The position numbers and the translations under genes are program-made. The notes under the pieces were generated by a model, which saw only the letters and a program-made list of their open reading frames with translations, made no database searches and was not told the origin of the DNA. Below are positions 55,787-64,000 of a stretch of 64,000 nucleotides of DNA, piece after piece (within the stretch, counting starts at the first letter, position 1; each line of letters begins with the position of its first letter). This DNA comes from Podarcis raffonei (lineage: Eukaryota > Chordata > Lepidosauria > Squamata > Lacertidae), in assembly GCF_027172205.1 (NCBI RefSeq), contig NC_070614.1, positions 42,771,001-42,835,000 on the forward strand, read 5' to 3'.

Positions 55787-56731
55787 ATGAATACTTCCAG
55801 TGTCACTGAGTTTGTCTTCCTAGGTCTCTCCCGCTCCCACTCCATCCAACTCCTTGTCTTTGTCCTGGTCTCAGTCTCCTACACAGCAATCCTACTGGGC
55901 AATCTCCTCATTGTGGTGACTGTGCATGCAGATTCCCATCTCCTCCAGACCCCCATGTACTTCTTCCTGGCTAACTTATCCATCATTGATACTTCTGTGG
56001 GCTCTGTGGTTATCCCCAAGATGTTGGCAGGCCGAGCAAATTATGGCCAGACAATCTCATTCGGTGGTTGTATGGCCCAGGTCTTCTTCCTTCACTTCTT
56101 TGGGGGTACCGAGATGCTCCTCCTCACCGTTATGGCCTACGATCGCTATGTGGCCATCTGCCACCCACTGACATACACAACCAGAATGAATCGCCCACGT
56201 TGCAGGAGGCTCCTGGCATCCTGTTGGGTTGGAGGCCTCATCCACACCGGAACACAGCTGGTCCTGGTTCTTCGACTGCCATTCTGTGGACCAAATAAAC
56301 TGGACAATTTCTTTTGTGATGTCCCACAGGTGGTCAGATTGGCTTGTGCTGATACTTACAGCACTGAGATACTCATGGCAGCCAACAGTGGCCTGCTCTC
56401 CTTGGTTTGCTTCCTTATCTTGCTAATCTCCTATGGTGTCATCCTGGTCAGCCTTCAAGGCCACTTCAAGGAGAGTGGAGGGAAGGCTTTGTCCACCTGC
56501 AGCTCCCACTTGACCGTGGTCAGCCTCTTTTTTGTGCCCTGCCTCTTTGTGTACCTTGTACCCTTCTCCAGTTCTGGTGTGGACAAAATGGCTTCCATAT
56601 TCTACACCGTAGTCACCCCTGCACTCAACCCTATGATATATACTCTAAGGAATAGGGAAATGAAGGAGGCTATGGTTCGGTTGAAGAATCACTGCATCTT
56701 CTTCCGTTCTTGTGTCCATGGACAAAAATGA
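55787..56731 (+). CDS. Olfactory receptor, class II, family-4-like (314 aa)
   Basis: An intact OR: N2-T-S, GN 38-39, PMYFF 56-60, C95, MAYDRYVAICHPLTY from 116, loop-2 cysteines 167/177/187, KALSTCSSH 233-241, NPMIYTLRN 281-289. The C-terminal tail is seven residues longer than in the OR at 50532 (RSCVHGQK end). The start at 55787 lies 15 bases after the acceptor TCTCTCTTCAG (about 55762-55772); the in-frame ATG at 55748 is upstream of that acceptor and so intronic. Residues 193-224 (TM5) are identical to the unit-1 OR, against about 82% overall. Confidence 0.96.
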   Translation: MNTSSVTEFVFLGLSRSHSIQLLVFVLVSVSYTAILLGNLLIVVTVHADSHLLQTPMYFFLANLSIIDTSVGSVVIPKMLAGRANYGQTISFGGCMAQVFFLHFFGGTEMLLLTVMAYDRYVAICHPLTYTTRMNRPRCRRLLASCWVGGLIHTGTQLVLVLRLPFCGPNKLDNFFCDVPQVVRLACADTYSTEILMAANSGLLSLVCFLILLISYGVILVSLQGHFKESGGKALSTCSSHLTVVSLFFVPCLFVYLVPFSSSGVDKMASIFYTVVTPALNPMIYTLRNREMKEAMVRLKNHCIFFRSCVHGQK

Positions 56732-57959
56732 GTTCTCCCCCAAAATATTATACCTACTACAGTCGCACATTCGTCTCCTGATTATTGAATGGCTTTGTCA
56801 CTGAAGCAAATGGAAAACTAGCTCTCTGTATAATTAGAGGTCTTTGGCGGTGCCTATTCTATGGCTAGTGTCCCAGGAGCTGCTGTGCAAAGCCCACATA
56901 TGCACAGATAGAAAGAAATGTTCTCCTTGAATCCACGTGGTTGTAGTGGTTAGATCTGAATTTTGAAGTGAATGTAAATGTTAGTTCCTTCCACAATTTT
57001 ATCTTGCCTACCACAAAGTACAGGCAACGCTTAAACCACTGATGGTTAATTTGTTGCTCTGCATATGTTGTTGGATGCTAACTACCACCAACTGTGGCCA
57101 GCATGACCAATGGTCAGGATTGAAAGGAGTTGTAGACCAACAAGATTTGGAGGGTGGAAGTTAGCCACCCCTGCCTAAATGTTTAGATAAAATTGACATT
57201 GAACTGTTGGTATACTAAATAGGTTGACAATATTTAAGTAACTTTTATTTTATTTTATTTTTAAAGCAATGGCTTTCTTTGAATGAGACAAAATCACACG
57301 GACCCAGTCTGCTGTATTGTCAGAAATGAACACATCTCAAAATCTCAGTCACCTCTCTGGCACAGATATAGGGAAATGTGTTGTCTGTCAGTCAATATCC
57401 CTGCTTTTCAGGATCTCCCATTTGGATATTACTTGGAATTTAGGGAGACTGTGTTTGTGCTATCATAAAGTGATACAAGTCACGAGTTCATCAGGCCTTT
57501 TGAGACTTTACATCAGGTTATCCACCCACCCACTGGTGGGGTGCAATGGTGGGGAGAGGGGAAGCTTCCTTTCTGCATCATTGCGACCAATCAGGGTTAC
57601 ACTGCTGTTTACACAAGCAGTGGGGAATAGTTTTCAACCCAAGGGCCACATCCCCTTTTTGGGAGCTGCACACTTGCACTCCATGGCAAGACTTTCCTCC
57701 ATATCCTGCTGAGGACATGCATTTCTTAACAGCTCATTGGCGCTGAATATGTGGATGGAGATGGGGCTATGGGCATCCATTGGTATGCTATCTCACATTG
57801 ATAATGACACAATGTGATTGGATTACAGATTTGGGGACACCTGCATCATTGAATACTCATCCAATTATTATTAATAACTTTGTTAACGTCCATGAATTCC
57901 TCTTGACATCTGGGTCCCCAAATCTGCATATTACCCCAACTAGTCAATGCTGGGGTTGA
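56732..57959. other. Intergenic, nothing recognised
   Basis: The 3' flank of the OR at 55787. No gene and no confident repeat assignment. Confidence 0.4.
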
Positions 57960-58045
57960 GATAAGGGACCATTGGCTAACTTGCCATGGAGAGGCCATCT
58001 TCCAACATTCACCTCATTTTCCACAGTTTCACGCCCTTCTTCTTC

Positions 58046-58216
58046 TTGTTGTTTAGTCATTTAGTCATGTCCGACTCTTCATGACCCCATGGACCAGAGC
58101 ACACCAGGCACTTCTGTCTTCCACTGCCTCCTGCAGTTTGGTCAAACTCATGTTGGTAGCTTTGAGAACACTGTCCAACCATCTCGTCCTCTGTCGTCCC
58201 CTTCTCCTTGTGCCCT
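58046..58216 (-). mobile_element. BovB (RTE) LINE 3' fragment, reverse
   Basis: On the minus strand it encodes GTRRRGRQRTRWLDSVLKAT, then MSLTKLQEAVEDRSAWCALV and HGVMKSRT, the C-terminus of BovB ORF2. The plus strand shows the familiar GTTTAGTCATTTAGTCATGT pattern. Confidence 0.85.
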
Positions 58217-58539
58217 TGTACAAAGGGCAATGATTGTAAATGAGGGGCATGCCTGGTAGAGAAATCTGGTCACAAAATAGGCCCCCTAAACATTAAAAAG
58301 ATTTCCATTTACAACTTGGATGGGTATACATTAGTGCACTCCTTGGGATGGGATGGGATTGGAGTTGGACTCATAATTCTAAAACAGACCCCCAAGACAC
58401 CCAGTGTAACAGAAAAGCACTTATATTATTCCTATAATTCCAAGTAAAATACAGTTGTAAGTTTTGTGGGCAAGGGGAAGCAGGTTAGGCTATATGATGC
58501 GCAAGTGCCATCTAATTCCTGGATCTAATCCCTGGATCC

Positions 58540-59290
58540 AGTGTTAAAATCTAATGAAGGATCTCCTTGCTGAATTAGCCAGGCAAGGGCCCCAAGTACA
58601 GGTCATTAGTATAATAAAAGAAGCTGCTCCGTGCTAGAGGGCAAGTGGATGGGTCCCCCTCCCTCACCTGACTGCTAAAGAGAAAGAAGATGCCAGAGTG
58701 CTGTGAGAGAGCTGGTTTAGAAGCAGGCAGCAACTGGAGAGACAGAGCCATAGAATTGTAGGGTTTGAAAGGACTACAAAGGTAATCTAGTCCAACCTCC
58801 TGCAAAGCAGGAATCTTTTCTCAACACGGGGCTTCAACCCACAATCCTGAGTTTAAGAGTCTCATGCTCTACTGACTGAGGGCCTTCTCGGTGGTGGTGC
58901 CCACCATGTGGAATGCCCTCCAATCAGATGTCAAGGAAATAAATGGCTATCTGACTTTTGGAAGACATCTGAAGGCACCCCTGTTTTAATGTTCAATGTT
59001 TGATGTTTTATTCTGTTTAATATTCTGTTGGGAGCCACCAGGAGTGGGCAGGTTATAAATATTATAAATATAATTATTATTATCATGAGCTACTATTTTT
59101 GATTTCTGCTTGAATCCAAGGTTGTGACGAGGGAAGAAGCAAGACCTTTGAGGTGGTGAGCACCTCCATTGTAGGCTCAGGTTGTATATATGGGTAAATA
59201 AATCATATATAACACAAAGTCTGTGGTCTCTGCTGTTCCTTATTCCAAGAAAACTGATCCCTGGATAGACACCTGGAACCCCTAGTATCT
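58540..59290 (+). mobile_element. Endogenous-retrovirus-like LTR remnant with nested LINE pieces
   Basis: The outer parts (about 58540-58745 and 59090-59290) look like one LTR. They end with GGGTAAATAAATCATATATA and a TGGAACCCC terminus resembling the remnant near 40430-40520. Nested inside are a reverse CR1 3' end (about 58748-58870) and a forward LINE 3' end with a TTATTATTATCA tail (about 58870-59090). It is old and broken, and its family is unassigned. Units 1 and 2 of the OR4 array lack it. Confidence 0.4.
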
Positions 59291-60133
59291 TGGAGATTGG
59301 GGTGGTATGCAACAGTGTGATGGCTGTGACTTTGTGGTTGTACCATTGTTACAATCATATTAACTGGACGTTCTGGATTTTGAGCACATATGTACATTTT
59401 CTTTCTCATGCAGGAGACAAAAGGGATGAGAGTTCTGGCTCCTGGCGCAGCATCTATGAATCAACAATTATCTCTTTTGGCAAAAGTATATTAATCAGCA
59501 TACTGGGATTTGCCTTTGTGACCCCTTTCCCCCCAGGATGCAATCATGGGTTGCTGAAATATCTTAGATATATTCTTGGCTCACCATTGAGAGAAGAAGA
59601 AGGACTCATTCCCCTGCCAGACCCTGCTGGATCTTCTGGAATTGGAAGCAGAGCAAAGTAATGTATTTATGGCTACTGATGTTTTTCCAAAGAACCTCTA
59701 ATCTTGGATGAGAAATAGACTGAGCCAATAGCATGGACTGCACTGCTGATCTCTCACCCTGAGCTCTTGAAAGAGAATAGGGTTTGCTGAAGTGATGGTA
59801 GGTGTAGAGAAAGATGAGAAACCCATGATGCTGTGATTGAGAGATTTTGAACCTATTAGTGCACTAGATGCACATTGGGTCTAAGCATAAGTGGTCTTAT
59901 GCTTATGCTTAAGAGTGAAAGGAAAAGCTGGGCATCAGGATTTCTGAGTTCTATCTAAAACTTTCCTACTTGATGCTGTTGTGAGTTGTTGCTCTTCATG
60001 CTTGCTCTTAAGCCCTGGTTGTGCTCTTGTTACACAGAGATCTGAGAAGACTTTCCAAATTTCTTTATCACTTTCCCATATCTTTCCTTTTGTGCTTAAC
60101 ACTTCCCCCCTGAGTCTTTCTTTATCCTTGCAG

Positions 60134-60200
60134 TGCCATCTTGGGAGAACAGTGACCCCGGGGAATATATTAAGACAGATCAATGCTGGTTGAAAATAAG
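60134..60200 (+). other. Candidate 5' untranslated exon, OR4 unit 3
   Basis: 67 nt between the acceptor TTTATCCTTGCAG and the donor AAG|GTATGCG at 60201. Paralogous to 48491 and 53297. It would splice to the acceptor at about 63119. Confidence 0.55.
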
Positions 60201-60242
60201 GTATGCGAGAAACAGAGCAGAGTGTTGAATCCATGAATGGTA

Positions 60243-60704
60243 CCGTATTTTTCGCACCATAGGGCGCACCGGACCATAGGGCGCACCCAGTTTTTTTGGG
60301 GGGAAATAAAGGGGGGGGAAATTATTTTTCCCCCAGGCGCGGGGCTGGGGCGGGGGAAGCTCGAGCTTCCCCCAACCCCAGCCCCCAAACAGGCAGCTCT
60401 CTGCAAGCTGTGGGAGCGCTCCCACTGCTTGCTGAGAGGTCCGCGAAGCCTGGACGCGCTGAGCTCAGCGCGCGCAGGCTTCAGCATGCAGGCAACTCTC
60501 CGCAATCAGCGGGAGCCCAGCACTGGGCTCCTGCTGCTTGCGGAGAGGTGTGCGAAGCCTGGAGAGCGTGAGGGGTCGGTGCGCACCGACCCCTCTCACT
60601 CTCCAGGCTTCAGCGAAAGCCTGCATTCGCACCATAGGACGCACACACATTTCCCCTTCATTTTTGGAGGGGGAAAAGTGCGTCCTATGGTGCGAAAAAT
60701 ACGG
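60243..60704 (+). mobile_element. GC-rich foldback MITE with TA target duplication
   Basis: Ends CCGTATTTTTCGCACC and GGTGCGAAAAATACGG, flanked by TA at 60241-60242 and 60705-60706. 462 bp. The inner part has two related GC-rich arms (GCTCTCTGCAAGC / GAACTCTCCGCAA style). It sits 42 bases past the donor of the untranslated exon of unit 3. The long frames inside it are not genes. Confidence 0.9.
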
Positions 60705-61071
60705 TAAGTAGGCATCAGAGATAGGTGTCATGGAAATCCAGGTTTTTCTCAAGTTGCTGAATATGAGGTGGGCTCATTATTGCAGAGACACTGAGTCATT
60801 GATATATGTCTTGCTTTTAACGAGAAGAAGATATTGAGTGAAGGCAGTGTAGATGCTAACATGGGGGTGGGGGATCATTTGGATCTGAGTATGTTCCATG
60901 TCCCAAGCATGCAGAATTGCTTTGACAGTGTCACTGCATCTCTGGTTCTAGTTGTTGTTGTTGTTGTGGGAGCCTATTCCTCTGAATCTGATAATATGGG
61001 AAAGTGTTCCTAGTTGCATTGTTAGTTATGCTGAAATGGATTTATAGTTGGGAGGGGCTGTAACTTAATGG

Positions 61072-61266
61072 TACATAGGAAGCTGCCTTTTACCAAATCA
61101 GTCTCTTGTTCCATCCAGCTCAGTATTGTCTACATGGACAGGCTGTGTCTCTGCAGGGTTTCAGACCAGGTTTCTTTGCTAGCCCTACTTTGAGTTGCCA
61201 GGGATTGAGTATGGAGTTTCTGCATACAAAACAGATCCTCTAACACTGTGCTATGGCCCATGCTTT
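61072..61266 (-). mobile_element. tRNA-derived SINE (reverse)
   Basis: The reverse complement has the GGGCCATAGCACAGTGTTAG head and the AAAGGCAGCTTCCTATGTAC tail of the family. Confidence 0.8.
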
Positions 61267-61299
61267 AAACATTCTTTGCATAAGAAAAGGTTTAAGGTT

Positions 61300-61436
61300 C
61301 TGTCCCCCAGCATCTCAAAGTGGGGCTGGGGGAAATAAATCCTACCTGGAGCCTGGGTGAGTCACTGCCTGTTAGTATTGATAACGCTGGCCTGGACGGA
61401 CCAATGGTCTGGCTTGGTATGTAGTAGTTTCCATAC
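61300..61436 (+). mobile_element. tRNA-derived SINE, partial
   Basis: It holds the body and tail only (AGCATCTCAAAGTGGGGCTG ... GGACCAATGGTCTGGCTTGG). The matching part of unit 1 (about 48950-49050) carries the same decayed SINE, so this insertion is older than the OR4 triplication. Confidence 0.65.
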
Positions 61437-61474
61437 TGCTAAGTATGTTTGTCGTCTGAATGAGTACCACCCAA

Positions 61475-61840
61475 TATTCTGAAGAAGTGTGCATGCACAC
61501 GAAAGCTTATACAGTGGTACCTTGGGTTACATACGCTTCAGGTTACAGACTCCGCTAACCCAGAAATAGTACCTCGGGTTAAGAACTTTGCTTCAGGATG
61601 AGAACAGAAATCGTGCTCTGGCGGCAGCAGGAGGCCCCATTAGCTAAAGTGGTGCTTCAGGTAAAGAACAGTTTCAGGTTAAGAACGGACCTCCGGAACG
61701 AATTAAGTACTTAACCAGAGGTACCACTGTACCAAGAACAAACTTAGTTGATCTCTAAGGTGCTACTGGAAATTTATTTTTATTTTTATATATATTTTGA
61801 CAGTGTCAGACCAACACGGCTACCTACCTGAATCTACCCA
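61475..61840 (+). mobile_element. Dispersed repeat split by a MITE
   Basis: Outer parts 61475-61509 (TGAAGAAGTGTGCATGCACA) and 61732-61840 (CTCTAAGGTGCTACTGGAAA ... CAGACCAACACGGCTACC) form one amniote-type interspersed repeat. Its class is not known to me. The MITE at 61512 lies inside it. Confidence 0.6.
61512..61729 (-). mobile_element. TA-flanked MITE, copy E
   Basis: CAGTGGTACCTTGG...GAGGTACCACTG with TA at 61510-61511 and 61730-61731. Nested in the repeat at 61475-61840. Confidence 0.9.
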
Positions 61841-63133
61841 ATGAGGCTTACTTTTGCATAGTGGCTTGACTTCACCCCCAGAGGCACATTCCATTCTTTC
61901 TGGAGACAGACAGATGCTAAGCACTGTTAAGACATTCATGCATTGTCTACACCTTTGCTTTTTAAATTTAAAGCACATTGTGGCAAATACAAACCATTCT
62001 GCTTGTAGACTATAGAAGAGTCAGCCTATGGAAGAACTGAATCATACAGATATCTGCATCTTTCTTTCTCTCCAGAATATCTGCAATGCACTGAGGAATG
62101 CATCTGTTTCTTGGGGTGGGATGGGGTAATAGTTTCCTTATTACTAGTTTGGTATAAAAGATCTGACTGAATCTTTAATTATGTTCCATAATCCAATTCA
62201 TATCTTGTGAAAGTTTGAGAATCCACTGGATAGTTAAGTTGGTACTCTGGATTCTTTTCTAACGAATCACTGAAAGATTAAACAAAGATAATTATTTAAA
62301 CAAAAATAAGCAGTTGATTTAATATTGCTTTTGTACAGTGTGATAACATGTCCTGCTAATAATATTGCTTGGATATATTAAATATGATCTCTTATGAAGA
62401 TTAAGAGATCTCCTTTTAAAAAAAAAACATTTTTTTTAATTAACAAGAGGAAAACTTGGACACATCAAGAACGGAGTGTGGGAAACCATTTTTTTGGAAA
62501 AATTGTATTCATTTTGTCTTTGTGGCTGAGTTGGTAAAATTTGGAAGATCAATAAAAATGATTTGGCAAAAAAATGTATCGATACAATTTGTGTTGTTTT
62601 TTAATTACAGGGAGATACCTCCCCCACAGTTCACAAATATTTTATTATTGGTGAGAGAAGAGAATTATGAATAATGAATGGACATTATAAAGATGTACAT
62701 TTGCATATATGCAACTCTCTCTCTCATCACTTGATGGGTAAAAAATATTTTTTAAAAACAATTAAAGTCCTCAGGATCTTCTTACATTCCTAATATTTTA
62801 TATTTAGAATGATTTAGAACTACATCAAGCAACAGAAAAATATTCAAATAATTGACAATGGTTATAATTGGAACATCACAATGTATGCTTCTAAATTATA
62901 AAGTCAATATCATATTAAAAGGTTTAAAAGATGATATAACAACTGAATCTTATCTAAGGTTGCAATTACTAGTGTAGTAGTAGTAGTAGTAGCAGCAGTA
63001 GTAGTAGCTGACATATGAAAATATCACAATAGTTGGTTTTTCTGTATTATCTTTGAATAGTAGAATAGGTTGATGAAAATTGTTCATGGTAACACCCATT
63101 GTATCTCTCTCCTATTCAGGTCCATCCATCTCC
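61841..63133. other. Probable 5' intron of the OR at 63134
   Basis: AT-rich, with a TAG/CAG microsatellite at 62975-63007 and an acceptor CTCTCTCCTATTCAG ending at 63119. Blocks parallel the introns of units 1 and 2. No gene was seen. Confidence 0.5.
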
Positions 63134-64000
63134 ATGAACATCTCCTGTGTCACTGAGTTTGTCTTCCTGGGTCTCTCCAATTCCCGTTCCATCCAGATAT
63201 TTCTCTTTGTCCTGGTTTTTGCCTGTTACACTGTAATCCTATTGGGCAACCTCCTCATTGTGGTGACTGTACATGCAGAGCCCCGCCTCCTCCAGTCCCC
63301 CATGTACTTCTTCCTGGCTTGTTTATCCATTCTTGATATTTCTGTGGGTTCCGTGGTTGTCCCCAAGATGGTAGCAGACCTGGCCAGTTTTGGCCAGACA
63401 ATCTCATTTGGTGGCTGTATGACACAGATCTTCTTCCTTCACTTCTCTGGGGGCAGTGAGATGTTCCTCCTCACCCTCATGGCCTATGATCGCTATGTGG
63501 CCATCTGCCACCCACTGACATACACCACCAGAATGAACCGCCCACGTTGCACTAGGCTCCTCTTACTCTGTTTGGCTGGAGGCATCATCCACTCTGCCAC
63601 TCAGTTTATCCTGGTTGTCCAACTCCCATTCTGTGGACCAAATGAACTTGACAATTTTTACTGTGATGTTCCACAGGTGGTGAGACTGGCGTGTGCCAAT
63701 ACCTACATCACAGAAATACTCATGGCGGCTAATAGTGGCCTCCTCTCCCTGGTTTGCTTCCTTATTTTACTACTTTCATATGGTGTCATTCTGGCCACCC
63801 TTCGAGGCCACTTCAAGGAGAGTGGATGGAAGGCTCTGTCTACCTGTAGCTCTCACTTGACTGTAGTCAGCCTCATTTTTGTGCCCTGCCTCTTTGTATA
63901 TCTTGTACCCTTCTCCAGCTCCAGTGTGGACAAAATGGCTTCCTTATTCTTCACCATTGTCACTCCTGCACTGAATCCTATCATATATACACTAAGAAAC
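63134..64000 (+). CDS. Olfactory receptor, class II, family-4-like (3' partial)
   Basis: An open frame of 289 codons from the ATG 15 bases after the splice acceptor to the window edge, with no stop. It reads MNISCVTEF, GN 38-39, PMYFF 56-60, C95, MAYDRYVAICHPLTY from 116, FCGPNELDNFYCDVPQVVRLAC, MAANSGLLSLVCFL, KALSTCSSH and NPIIYTLRN, and it stops right after that TM7 motif. Only the last 20 or so residues should be missing, so the gene is probably intact. It is the third member of the OR4-type array. Unit-specific changes include LHFSGGSEM for LHFFGG, VVQLPF for VLRLPF and ESGWKAL for ESGGKAL. Confidence 0.93.
   Translation, partial: MNISCVTEFVFLGLSNSRSIQIFLFVLVFACYTVILLGNLLIVVTVHAEPRLLQSPMYFFLACLSILDISVGSVVVPKMVADLASFGQTISFGGCMTQIFFLHFSGGSEMFLLTLMAYDRYVAICHPLTYTTRMNRPRCTRLLLLCLAGGIIHSATQFILVVQLPFCGPNELDNFYCDVPQVVRLACANTYITEILMAANSGLLSLVCFLILLLSYGVILATLRGHFKESGWKALSTCSSHLTVVSLIFVPCLFVYLVPFSSSSVDKMASLFFTIVTPALNPIIYTLRN

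Larger units (their letters stand above)
52260..56740 (+). repeat. OR4-type tandem unit 2
   Basis: Second paralogous unit. Matching blocks include ATTGCCTTGGAGCTATCTTA (about 52290), GACAAAAGGGACTTGAGATT (about 52575), the exon at 53297 and the OR at 55787. Confidence 0.7.
57960..64000 (+). repeat. OR4-type tandem unit 3 (runs past the window)
   Basis: Third paralogous unit, enlarged by insertions (BovB, LTR-like, LINE, MITEs and SINEs). Matching blocks include GCCATCTTCCAACATTCACC (about 57995), AGACAAAAGGGATGAGAGTT (about 59414), the exon at 60134 and the OR at 63134. Confidence 0.7.

Noticed and set aside
60237-60707. 156-codon and 111-codon frames on both strands
   Set aside because: They lie wholly inside a foldback MITE with inverted ends. 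Open frames arise from its GC richness.
1-64000. CRISPR arrays, operons, Shine-Dalgarno sites or prophage
   Set aside because: None was seen. Intron signals, SINEs and OR/V2R genes make this vertebrate nuclear DNA.

Overview
The window is nuclear DNA from a squamate reptile, most likely a lizard. Three things support this: single-exon olfactory receptor (OR) genes in tandem, a vomeronasal type-2 receptor (V2R) locus, and a squamate repeat load (Sauria SINE, tRNA-derived SINEs, BovB, CR1/L2-like and L1 LINEs, TA-flanked and hAT MITEs). The species cannot be fixed from the sequence.

Layout. (1) 149-2686 holds the last two exons of a V2R gene and a 3' scrap of a second one. The V2R carries one premature stop, has lost a cysteine pair, and has its TM4-TM5 segment twice. 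(2) 4165-45366 is an array of eight intact class II ORs of one subfamily, closest by motif to family 11. Their starts are at 5927, 10648 (the only minus-strand gene), 15666, 21083, 26823, 32715, 38591 and 44413. (3) 46750-64000 is a threefold tandem array with one OR of family-4 type per unit: 50532, 55787 and 63134 (cut by the window end).

The arrays grew by segmental duplication. The units around 15666 and 21083 are one pair. The units 27597-34279 and 34280-40069 are another; their junction falls inside an OR coding region and leaves a 3' gene stub. The three OR4 units also share an upstream candidate untranslated exon. Paired units act as filled/empty controls, and they show that TA-flanked MITEs, a Sauria SINE and hAT MITEs inserted after the duplications.

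Each OR reading frame follows a splice acceptor that touches or nearly touches the ATG, so each gene probably has upstream non-coding exons. About 0.5-2.4 kb upstream of most family-11-type genes is a recurring module: an EBF (O/E)-like site, an AT-rich homeodomain-like site, and then a short putative first exon ending in a donor. It is a plausible shared promoter type for expression in olfactory neurons. No tRNA or rRNA gene, CRISPR array or microbial gene was seen. The rest is intergenic DNA, mostly decayed retroelements and microsatellites.
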